64,000 nt of DNA, from NCBI GenBank assembly GCA_965215165.1, contig CBDCCX010000006.1:1612001-1676000 (forward strand). Reading direction: 5' to 3'. The stretch comes from JANQRZ01 sp965215165. Its GTDB lineage: Bacteria > Bacteroidota > Rhodothermia > Rhodothermales > JANQRZ01. This document shows positions 35,191 through 42,338 of this stretch, in pieces (position 1 is the first letter of the stretch; each line of letters begins with the position of its first letter). Under the pieces are notes generated by a model. That model saw nothing but the letters and a program-made list of their open reading frames with translations, ran no database searches and was not told the origin of the DNA. The position numbers and the translations under genes were made by a program.

Positions 35191-35250
35191 GTTCGGCCCC
35201 GCTTTTTGTTCGGCCCCGCTTTTTGTTCGGCCCCGCTTTTGTTCGGCCCC
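35184..35250 (+). repeat. 17-bp tandem repeat containing a T5 tract, four copies
   Basis: GCTTTTTGTTCGGCCCC at 35184-35200, 35201-35217 and 35218-35234, and a 16-base copy (one T lost) at 35235-35250. It begins on the terminator stem, so each unit repeats the terminator's T-run. Confidence 0.95.
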
Positions 35251-35334
35251 GCTCGCGCGCGACGGGAGCCGTTGGATCGGAATGGCCGCGCCGGGGTTGG
35301 AGCGGAGGTCTCCCCTCTATCTCTCTTCCCTCCC

Positions 35335-35436
35335 ATGCCCGAATCCCGCCAAGAAGTCAACCGCAAGTCCACCACCGTCTTCATCATCGCGACGGTCGTC
35401 GTGATCGTTGCCCTCCTCGCTTTCTTCGTGTTCTAG
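35335..35436 (+). CDS. 33-residue single-span membrane protein
   Basis: The ATG at 35335 gives MPESRQEVNRKSTTVFIIAT followed by VVVIVALLAFFVF and a stop. It has a short polar/basic N-terminus and one hydrophobic span of about 18 residues at the very C-terminus. The composition (Ile/Val/Phe-rich, few Arg) differs from shadow frames in this GC-rich DNA, and the CTCCC(A)TG start context matches neighbours, so I think it is a genuine small protein. It precedes the first MscS gene by 78 bp on the same strand and might be co-transcribed. Function unknown; small single-span proteins often regulate membrane partners. Confidence 0.55.
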   Translation: MPESRQEVNRKSTTVFIIATVVVIVALLAFFVF

Positions 35437-35514
35437 ATCGGCAGCACGAGCCGGCAGAGCGGATCCGGTGCCCGCAGTTGAGGTTGGAGCGGTTCCGCTA
35501 ATCCGACTCTGCGT

Positions 35515-36405
35515 ATGGACCGTTTCGTCGAAGGCATCCTCGCCCGCCTCCAGACCGAGTTCGACCCTGAGAGGCTCGGCTCCCAGGTCGCGGCCTTGGT
35601 GGCGAACGTGCTCGTCGGGCTGCTCGTCTTCGCGACGTTTTACCTGCTGTGGCGGCTCCTCGACCGGGCGCTGCAGATGGTGCTGCGCCGGGCGAGTGTG
35701 GACGCGACGACCGCGAGCTTCCTCGAGACGACGTTCAAGTTCCTCCTGCTCACCTTCGGCCTCGTCCAGGCGCTCGCCGCCGTCGGGATCGACACGGGCG
35801 CGGTGATCGCCAGCCTCGGGATCGCCGGCCTGACTATCGGCTTCGCCGCGCGCGACGCGCTCTCGAATCTGATCTCGGGCCTGCTCATCTTCTGGGACCG
35901 GCCCTTCGTGATCGGCGACCTGGTCGAGGTCGAGGGGAACTACGGGCGCGTCGAGAAAATCACCCTCCGCTCGACGCGCGTCGTGACCGTCGACGGCAAG
36001 ATGCTCGCCGTCCCGAACGCGGTCATCATCAACACGACGGTCGCCTCGTACACCAACTTCCCCCACCTCCGGCTCGACGTGCCCGTCACCATCGGCGTCG
36101 CCGAGAGCGTGGAGCGCGTGCGCGAGCTTTTGCTCGGCCTCGTCCGGGACGACCCCGCGTTCCTGGCCGACCCGCCGCCGCGCGTGGTGGTCAGCGCGCT
36201 GAACGACTACAACACCGAGCTTCAGCTCCAGGCGTGGATCCACGACGAGCGGGCCCACGTCCCGGAGCGCTTCCGGCTGCGCGAGCGCGTCTTCACGACC
36301 CTCACCGAGGCCGGGGTCGATATGCCCTTCGAGACGTTCCAGTTCGCGCCACTGCCCAGTCACCCGCTGGCCGTGCAGGTCGGCGGGGGGCACGATCCAG
36401 CCTGA
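35515..36405 (+). CDS. MscS family mechanosensitive ion channel (first)
   Basis: 296 residues. Three hydrophobic helices are near ~22-48, ~63-85 and the pore helix ~97-125 (ASLGIAGLTIGFAARDALSN then LISGLLIFWDRPF), followed by the beta domain with VIGDLVEVEGNYGRVEKITL and RSTRVVTVDGKMLAVPNAVI, then an alpha/beta C-terminal domain ending FETFQFAPLPSHPLAVQ. This is a minimal MscS (E. coli MscS is 286), expected to form heptamers in the inner membrane and open under tension to release osmolytes. It is the first of two MscS genes in tandem on this strand, with a third at 60951. The gap to the second (213 bp) holds a 20-bp tandem repeat. Confidence 0.93.
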   Translation: MDRFVEGILARLQTEFDPERLGSQVAALVANVLVGLLVFATFYLLWRLLDRALQMVLRRASVDATTASFLETTFKFLLLTFGLVQALAAVGIDTGAVIASLGIAGLTIGFAARDALSNLISGLLIFWDRPFVIGDLVEVEGNYGRVEKITLRSTRVVTVDGKMLAVPNAVIINTTVASYTNFPHLRLDVPVTIGVAESVERVRELLLGLVRDDPAFLADPPPRVVVSALNDYNTELQLQAWIHDERAHVPERFRLRERVFTTLTEAGVDMPFETFQFAPLPSHPLAVQVGGGHDPA

Positions 36406-36574
36406 GGCGGGCGTTGGACTGCGCGGAACCCTTGGCGGCCAGTACCTTCCGGGGTAGGCGGACCTGCGGACGTTTCGCGTCCGGGGTGGCCTCCTCCGAT
36501 GGGGCGGCTCACGGCCAGGCGAGGGCAAAAAACTCGATCCCTCTCTGCTCATTTATCGCAGAAGCACCTGCTTT

Positions 36575-36634
36575 CTCTATGGTAGCCCCTCGACCTCTAT
36601 GGTAGCCCCTCGACCTCTATGGTAGCCCCTCGAC
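36575..36634 (+). repeat. Three perfect 20-bp repeats, each with an ATG, before the second mscS
   Basis: CTCTATGGTAGCCCCTCGAC occurs at 36575-36594, 36595-36614 and 36615-36634 with no mismatch. ATG codons lie at 36579, 36599 and 36619. The first two open 8-codon frames (MVAPRPLW) whose TAG stops lie just past the next ATG (36603 and 36623). The third ATG is in frame with the channel gene. Confidence 0.95.
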
Positions 36635-36645
36635 TGCTGAGCACG

Positions 36646-37881
36646 ATGCGTGATCTTGCCTGGTTCGTGCTGCTGGCAACTGGACTGCTAGCGGCCGGAG
36701 GACCGGTTGCGGCGCAGACGCCGCCCGACACGGTCGCGGCGCGGGCCGTGGTCGTGCAGGAGGTGACGCAGGACACGACCGTGGACCTCCGGGCCGAGCT
36801 CGCGGAGCTGCGCGCGGCGGTGGCGGGCCTCGCGTTGCAGCGCGACAGCCTCGCCCGCCGCCTCACCGCGCGGCCGACGCGCGTGGACACCGTCGTGGTC
36901 CAGGACACGACGGCGCGGCGGAACGCGGCTCAGGAGACCGTCGAGCGCGTCGGGCAGGAGGCGTCGAAGGCGATCCAGAACTTCGTGCCCAAGCTGCTGG
37001 TCTCGGTGCTGCTGATCGTCGTAGCGCTCTACCTGCTGCGGGGGCTGGTGTGGGTGCTCGAGGCCCTCGCCGCGCGCACCGCCGAGCGGCGGCTGTTCTA
37101 CAAACGCCTCATCCCCATCGTCCGGCTCTTCGTCTGGGCGCTCGCGGTCTACCTCATCATCGCGGCCATCTTCCAGATTCCGGGCAACAGCCTGATCGCC
37201 GCCGCCGCCGCCATCGGCGTGGCCGTCGGGTTCGCGGCGCAGGAGGTGCTCAAGAACATCTTCGGCGGTCTCGTCATCATCCTCGACCAGCCGTTCCAGG
37301 TCGGGGACAAGATCGCCATCGGCGACACCTACGGCGAGGTGGTGTCGATCGGCCTGCGGTCGACGCGCATCGTGACGCCGGACGACAACCTGGTCTCGGT
37401 GCCGAACTCCCAGGTCGTCGCCGACCAGGTGGCGAACGCCAACGCGGGCGAGCTGAACCTCCAGGTGGTGACCGACCTGTGGCTGCCGGGCTGGGCGGAC
37501 GTGGCGCTCGCCAAGCGGATCGCCTACCAGGCGGCGGCCAACTCGAAGTACGTCTACCTCGACAAGCCGATCGTGGTGATCGCCACGGACGAGTTCAAGG
37601 AGACCTTTTTGCTCCACCTCAAGGTGAAGGCCTACGTCCTCGACACGCGCTACGAGTTCCTGCTGATGAGCGACGTCACCGAGGCGGCCAAGACCGAGTT
37701 CATCCGCTGCGGCCTGCTCACCCCGATGTCGACGCTGCACGCCTACCTCAACGACCTCGTCGAGGCCGACCCCACCAACGCCCATCCCGGCGGCGACGCT
37801 CCTGACGCGGACGGAGCGCCGTCCGCGTTCGGGCACGACGGCGCGTCCGCCTCGGCCCCCTCCTCGACCGGCGGCCCATGA
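36646..37881 (+). CDS. MscS family mechanosensitive channel with coiled N-terminal domain (second)
   Basis: 411 residues from the ATG at 36646, which gives a clean signal peptide (MRDLAWFVLLATGLLAAGGP-VAAQ); the in-frame ATG at 36619 inside the 20-bp repeats adds nine residues and is the alternative. A periplasmic coiled segment follows (VDLRAELAELRAAVAGLALQ), then membrane helices (LLVSVLLIVVALYLLRGLVW; LFVWALAVYLIIAAIFQIPG), the MscS pore helix (SLIAAAAAIGVAVGFAAQEV) and beta domain (LDQPFQVGDKIAIGDTYGEV), and a C-terminal tail rich in Asp/Gly/Ala. It is longer than E. coli MscS because of the N-terminal region. Its stop overlaps the start of the 1134-residue ATPase (ATGA 37878-37881), so the two are translationally coupled and probably act together. 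Confidence 0.92.
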   Translation: MRDLAWFVLLATGLLAAGGPVAAQTPPDTVAARAVVVQEVTQDTTVDLRAELAELRAAVAGLALQRDSLARRLTARPTRVDTVVVQDTTARRNAAQETVERVGQEASKAIQNFVPKLLVSVLLIVVALYLLRGLVWVLEALAARTAERRLFYKRLIPIVRLFVWALAVYLIIAAIFQIPGNSLIAAAAAIGVAVGFAAQEVLKNIFGGLVIILDQPFQVGDKIAIGDTYGEVVSIGLRSTRIVTPDDNLVSVPNSQVVADQVANANAGELNLQVVTDLWLPGWADVALAKRIAYQAAANSKYVYLDKPIVVIATDEFKETFLLHLKVKAYVLDTRYEFLLMSDVTEAAKTEFIRCGLLTPMSTLHAYLNDLVEADPTNAHPGGDAPDADGAPSAFGHDGASASAPSSTGGP

Positions 37882-40800
37882 CCGACGCTCCCGACCTGCG
37901 CCAGCACGCCGACGCCGAGGTGGAGGACTATCTCGCCTCCTTCGACCGCGATGTCCGCGCGGCCGTCGCGGCGCTCCACTCGGATGCGGAGGCCGAGACC
38001 GCCGCGCTGCGCCGCCTCGTCGCCGAGACCGCCGAGGCGCACCGGCGCGCGATGGAGTCGCACGGGTTCGACCGGGGCTTGGACGAGCCGACGCGTCCGC
38101 CCACCGTGCTGTGGGACGCCCTCACGGCCTACCGGACCGAGATGGAGACGGTCCACGCCGCCTTCCGGGACGGGCTGCGCGCGCTCGACCTCGGGGCGGC
38201 CCTCGGAGCGCACTACCAGGCGCAGGCTGAGGCGCTCGCCACGGAGGCGGCGCACGCGCCAGAGGTGCTCGTCCGCCCCGAGCCGGAGGACCTCATCACG
38301 TCCCAGGCCGGAGACAGCCCCGGCCTCCTGGCCCGCAAAGCCGCCGAGCGGGCGAGGCGCAGCACCCAAGCGCTAGGCCGCTCGGTCTCGAACGGGCTGC
38401 GGCGGCTCACCGGCAAGGAGCCGCACGAGCCGGAGCTGCACCGGCAAGCCATCCCGCTGCGCGACCTCCTGACCGAGCAGACCACCATCCGCCTGCCGGG
38501 CCTGCTCGTCACCTACCACAACACCGCGCAGACCGAGATCGGCCAGGCCGTCGCCCGGCTCGAACGGTCTCTCGCAGTCTGGGCCCTCGGGCTGCTCCGG
38601 CTGGAGTCCGGCCTCGACCGGCCGCGCTTCCACGCGGCGGACGTCGTCGCCTGGCGGGTAGAGAACGGGGAGGAGACGGAGAGCCCAGAGTCAGACCCGG
38701 TGCCCGTCGCGGGCAGCGTACCGGCGGTCAGTTCCCCCGACGCCTCGGAGGTCTCCGCCCCGACGGACGAGATACCGACGGACGAAGCCTCGGTGGACGA
38801 GATACAGGAGCAGGTGCGGCGGGTGCGCGAGATCGTACAGGCGCTCGATGCCGCGCTGCGCGACGCGCCGGTCCAGCTCGCTCCGCCCGACGAGACCGAG
38901 CTCGAAGCGGCCGCCAACGCCCTCGCCGAGCGGGTCCGCCGCAGCGGCTACGACAGCGACCGCCGCGCAGCCCCAGGCGAGGCCGAGCCGCTCGCCGAGC
39001 TGGACAGCGACATTCGACGCTGGGCGAGTTGGCACCGTCAGGCCGTCCAGCGGATCGGCGTCGACACCCTGCTGCTGCGGCTGCGCGGCCACCTCATCGC
39101 GCAGGTCGATGCGCTCGTCGACCGGGTCGCCGAGGCTGTCCTCGTGCCGGTGCAGACGACGGTCAGCCGGGCGGCCGAGGCGTTGGCCGCGCTGCGGGCC
39201 GAGGCCGCCGAGGCGTGCGACCGGGCGACGGCCCCGGCGGCCCTCGCCGAGGTGCTGCGCGACCTCCGCCGCCGCGCCCTGGCCGTGATCGAGGACGAGA
39301 TGGTAGCAGCGCTCCGCCCGGTGTCGCTGGACCGCGCCGTGGAAGAGGCCGTCGCCGAAACGCGGGCGCGGCTGGCGGAGGTGGTCCGCCCCCTGCCCGA
39401 GCGCGTCACGCTCCACAGCCGCCTCGGGCCGGACCAGGCCGGCCGCCTCGGCTCGGCCGCTGACGTTGGGCTCCGCGGCGTCGTCGGCGAGCTCCTCGGC
39501 GCGAGCTTCGCCGAGCGCCTCACCCGCAGCGTCGAGGAACTGCGCCAGCCCGTGCTCACCGCGCTCGCCGAGGCCGAGGCCGTCCGCGACGTGGTCCGCT
39601 TCAACCTCGACACGGCCATCGAGGACCTCGAGGCCGACGCCCTCGGCGAGGCCACGGGTGAGGCCGAGCTGGTGGACGACGAGGGCGAGCCGGACGTCAT
39701 CGCGAACGCGCGCGAGCTGACCGTGGACGGGCTGGCGCGGGCCGAGGAGCGGCTCGGCAGCGTGGCCGTGCCGCTGGCCGAGCCGTGGCGGGCGTTCGTG
39801 CGCCGCGCCACCGAGGCTTTCGAGGCGAGCTGGACCGGGCTGCACGACCGCGTCAACGCCGAGAACCTCATCGCCGCCGGCCTGCTCGACCTCAAGGCGC
39901 GCACGAGCCGGACCCTCGACCGGCTGCGCCAGCAGGCCGAGAGGCTCGGCGCGCGCGCGCGCTTCGCCCTCCAGACCTGGTTTCGCTTCGGGCGCATCAA
40001 GGCCAAGCGCCTGGTCGAGATGGGGCAGCAGGCGGCCGGCCTCGCCGCGCAGAGCGCCGTCGACCGGCAGCGCACGCTCGACGCCTTGGCCGAGGCGGCC
40101 ACGCTCCACGCCGGCCTGCCGCTCGTCTACCGCCGCCTGTTCTCGTTCGCCCCCCTCACCGACCCGACGCTCTTCGTCGGCCGCGCGGCCGAGCTAGCCC
40201 GTCTCACGAAGCAGGCCGAGCGCTGGCACGCCGGCCTCGACACGAGCGCCCTCGTCGTCACCGCCGAGCCCGGCGGCGGGCGGACCTCGTTCCTGAACGT
40301 CCTCCAGGCGACCGTCTTCGGGGCCGATGCCCCAGCCCGCCTCGCCCTCACCGAGCGCATCGAGACCGAGGCGGAGATCGTCGGCCGCCTCGGCGCGGCC
40401 CTCGGCCTGGAGACCGACACCTTCGGGGCGCTCGAGGAGCACATCCTGGCCGGTGCCGCCGGGGAGCGCGCGGTCTGCCTCGTCGAGGGCCTGGAGCACC
40501 TGATCCTGCGCGCCCCCGGCGGCCTCGACCTGATCGAGCGGACGCTGATCTGCCTGTCGCGCACCGACACGCGTGTGCTGTGGATCTGCACGGCCGTGCA
40601 GCCGGGCTGGCGCTTCGTGGAGCGGACGGCCCCCCAGGTCAGCGGCCTGGTCGATACACTCGTGCTGCCCCCGCTGAGCCGGGAGGAGGTGGAGGCGGCC
40701 CTCGCTAAGCGCCATGCGCGCAGCGGCCTCCCCCTCGTCTTCGCCGACCCGCCCGAGCCGACGCCCTTGCTCGCCCGGCGGCTGGGCAAGGCCGAGACGC

Positions 40801-41282
40801 CCGAGGCCCGGCAGGCGGTCCTGCGTAGTGAGTTTTTCGACGGCCTCTACCGCGCCGGCGGAACCGGCTTCCGCCTGGCGCTCCTCTACTGGCTGCGCGC
40901 CGCCGACTTCCACCGGGTCGACGGCGAGGCGACGGCCGACACGCTCACGCTGCGCCCGGTGCGTCCGCTCGATTTCGCCTTCGTCGGCACGTTCGACCTG
41001 CCGCGCCTGTTTGCGCTCAAGGCGCTCCTCCAACACGGCACGCTGACGCTGGAAGAGCACGACCGGGTGTTCCGAACCACGCGCGAGGAGAGCTACCTGA
41101 CGTTCGAGTCGCTCCACAACCTGCGCCTGATCCAGCGAGCGGTCGGGGCCGAGGCCCGTCTTGCGCCGCGCCGCAACGGCTCCGCCGCCGAGATGCCCGT
41201 CGAGGAGGAGGCGCGCTACCGCCTCCACCCGCTCGTGGTGGCCCCCGTGACGGCTGCGCTGCGGGCGAGAAACATGCTGTGA
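37878..41282 (+). CDS. Large coiled-coil protein with C-terminal P-loop ATPase, coupled to MscS
   Basis: 1134 residues, not a family I can name. Residues 1-750 are Ala/Glu/Arg-rich, predicted helical or coiled, with no membrane span or signal peptide: EVEDYLASFDRDVRAAVAAL, an acidic insert at ~275-300, and VRRVREIVQALDAALRDAPV. A P-loop NTPase domain starts at ~770: LFVGRAAELARLTKQAERWH, Walker A ALVVTAEPGGGRTSFLNVLQ (796-804) in which Arg802 replaces the invariant Lys, and Walker B AVCLVEGLEHLILR with Glu870 where Asp is usual. A winged-helix-like tail follows (ALKALLQHGTLTLEEHDRVF; YLTFESLHNLRLIQRAVGAE). The layout recalls Orc1/STAND-type AAA proteins. The 4-bp overlap with the MscS gene argues for a cytoplasmic ATPase acting on, or sensing, the channel. 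ATP may be bound but poorly hydrolysed if the Arg is real. Confidence 0.8.
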   Translation: MTDAPDLRQHADAEVEDYLASFDRDVRAAVAALHSDAEAETAALRRLVAETAEAHRRAMESHGFDRGLDEPTRPPTVLWDALTAYRTEMETVHAAFRDGLRALDLGAALGAHYQAQAEALATEAAHAPEVLVRPEPEDLITSQAGDSPGLLARKAAERARRSTQALGRSVSNGLRRLTGKEPHEPELHRQAIPLRDLLTEQTTIRLPGLLVTYHNTAQTEIGQAVARLERSLAVWALGLLRLESGLDRPRFHAADVVAWRVENGEETESPESDPVPVAGSVPAVSSPDASEVSAPTDEIPTDEASVDEIQEQVRRVREIVQALDAALRDAPVQLAPPDETELEAAANALAERVRRSGYDSDRRAAPGEAEPLAELDSDIRRWASWHRQAVQRIGVDTLLLRLRGHLIAQVDALVDRVAEAVLVPVQTTVSRAAEALAALRAEAAEACDRATAPAALAEVLRDLRRRALAVIEDEMVAALRPVSLDRAVEEAVAETRARLAEVVRPLPERVTLHSRLGPDQAGRLGSAADVGLRGVVGELLGASFAERLTRSVEELRQPVLTALAEAEAVRDVVRFNLDTAIEDLEADALGEATGEAELVDDEGEPDVIANARELTVDGLARAEERLGSVAVPLAEPWRAFVRRATEAFEASWTGLHDRVNAENLIAAGLLDLKARTSRTLDRLRQQAERLGARARFALQTWFRFGRIKAKRLVEMGQQAAGLAAQSAVDRQRTLDALAEAATLHAGLPLVYRRLFSFAPLTDPTLFVGRAAELARLTKQAERWHAGLDTSALVVTAEPGGGRTSFLNVLQATVFGADAPARLALTERIETEAEIVGRLGAALGLETDTFGALEEHILAGAAGERAVCLVEGLEHLILRAPGGLDLIERTLICLSRTDTRVLWICTAVQPGWRFVERTAPQVSGLVDTLVLPPLSREEVEAALAKRHARSGLPLVFADPPEPTPLLARRLGKAETPEARQAVLRSEFFDGLYRAGGTGFRLALLYWLRAADFHRVDGEATADTLTLRPVRPLDFAFVGTFDLPRLFALKALLQHGTLTLEEHDRVFRTTREESYLTFESLHNLRLIQRAVGAEARLAPRRNGSAAEMPVEEEARYRLHPLVVAPVTAALRARNML

Positions 41283-41401
41283 CGCTGAGGACGGGGAGCC
41301 AGGCCGGGGCTGTTTCCAAAATCGCCAAGGCTGAGAACATCCGGTGAAGCGGTGCCGTATGTTTGCCTCTTCCGTCCCGTCCCGAACCTGGCAGCCCCGC
41401 C

Positions 41402-41629
41402 ATGCTAGGCGCTCTCTTTCTCTTCTTCGGCGTGATGCCCCTGCTCGTCGGGGTCTACGCGTGGCACCTCGTCCGCCGCCGTGGCGAAGGAGGCCCCGAG
41501 GACCCGCCGCCGCCGCCCGAGCCGGAGTCCCCACGCCCGACGGCCCCGCCGGCTCCGCGCCGGCACGACCGCGCGCCTCTGGCCCGGCACCACGACCGCA
41601 TCCGCCGCTCGCCGCGCCGCGTCCGCTGA
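41402..41629 (+). CDS. 75-residue single-span membrane protein with Pro/Arg-rich tail
   Basis: The ATG at 41402 gives MLGALFLFFGVMPLLVGVYA, one hydrophobic span followed directly by the positive WHLVRRRGEGGPEDPPPPPE and a basic, proline-rich cytoplasmic tail ending RIRRSPRRVR. A perfect TATGTTTG (41358-41365) lies 36 bases before the start and could be its -7 element. It begins 119 bp after the MscS-coupled ATPase gene. Small size and simple composition make it less certain than its neighbours, but the span and the start context are credible. No known family recognised. Confidence 0.5.
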   Translation: MLGALFLFFGVMPLLVGVYAWHLVRRRGEGGPEDPPPPPEPESPRPTAPPAPRRHDRAPLARHHDRIRRSPRRVR

Positions 41630-41813
41630 GCGAGCACGGCCCTCGCGCTCAGAGACTGGCTAGGAATGGAGGAAGCAAGCGAGACCGAGCGCCGGGCGGC
41701 ACCGACGAGGCGTGCGAAGCAGACGGGGCACCGCCCCGGTGGTGCAGCGCCAACGCCGTCGAAGGCGTCCGGAGCCGCTCGCAGCCCTTCCCTCTGCATT
41801 CGTGATCAGCCTC

Positions 41814-42314
41814 TCACTGCGCCGCGTTGGCCTCGGCCATCTCCTGCACGAGCATCCGCAGCGCAGCGGGGTCCTCGCCGATCCGCTCTAGCTCGGCCGC
41901 GCGCCGCGCCTCTAGTCGCTGGAGCCGGGCGACCTGCTGCGGGTAGCGCCGCGCCGCGTCCTCCGGCGACTCGTCGAGTACAAACGCCTCCTGGTTCGCC
42001 TCGAGATAGCGCAGCAGCCGGGCTGCCTCCGCCGCACCGTTCCACGCCGCAATCGGCCCTTCGATGGTCTCGAGTACCTGTACGAACGCGTCGAGGGTGT
42101 CGAGCGCAGCGTCGAGCGCCTGCGCCTTCGCCGGGTCGGCCGGCAGCGACGCCACGGTGTCGGTCCCGACGGGCGGCTCGGCGGCCAAGGTATCCACGGC
42201 TACCGAAGCTGAGTCGGCCGGCATCGGGTCTGGAGGCGGCACCCGGTCCGCCTCACGCGAGCACGCGGCCAGGGCGACAGCAAGGAGCAGGACTAGGATC
42301 GGAGCGCGGAGCAT
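41814..42314 (-). CDS. Lipoprotein of unknown function
   Basis: 166 residues from the ATG at 42314 (MLRAPILVLLLAVALAACSR, lipobox LAAC). After a Pro/Asp/Thr-rich linker (PPPDPMPADSASVAVDTLAA) there is a mainly helical domain: AKAQALDAALDTLDAFVQVL, ETIEGPIAAWNGAAEAARLL and YPQQVARLQRLEARRAAELE. No enzymatic motif is visible. It lies 24 bp downstream of a T9SS gene on the same strand. An ATG five codons upstream is an alternative start. The 184 bp between its stop and the convergent small membrane-protein gene shows no recognisable element. Confidence 0.68.
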   Translation of the reverse strand: MLRAPILVLLLAVALAACSREADRVPPPDPMPADSASVAVDTLAAEPPVGTDTVASLPADPAKAQALDAALDTLDAFVQVLETIEGPIAAWNGAAEAARLLRYLEANQEAFVLDESPEDAARRYPQQVARLQRLEARRAAELERIGEDPAALRMLVQEMAEANAAQ

Positions 42315-42338
42315 AGACCGGGGCAGCATGGACGTGGG

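Noticed and set aside
36579..36605. Treating the 8-codon mini-ORFs as small protein genes
   Set aside because: They are identical repeat units of 8 codons; if translated they are leader peptides, so they are reported only as a regulatory possibility.
41630..41813. Possible insertion-sequence end between the small membrane protein and the lipoprotein gene
   Set aside because: No inverted repeats, target duplication or transposase fragment; nothing recognisable in the stretch.
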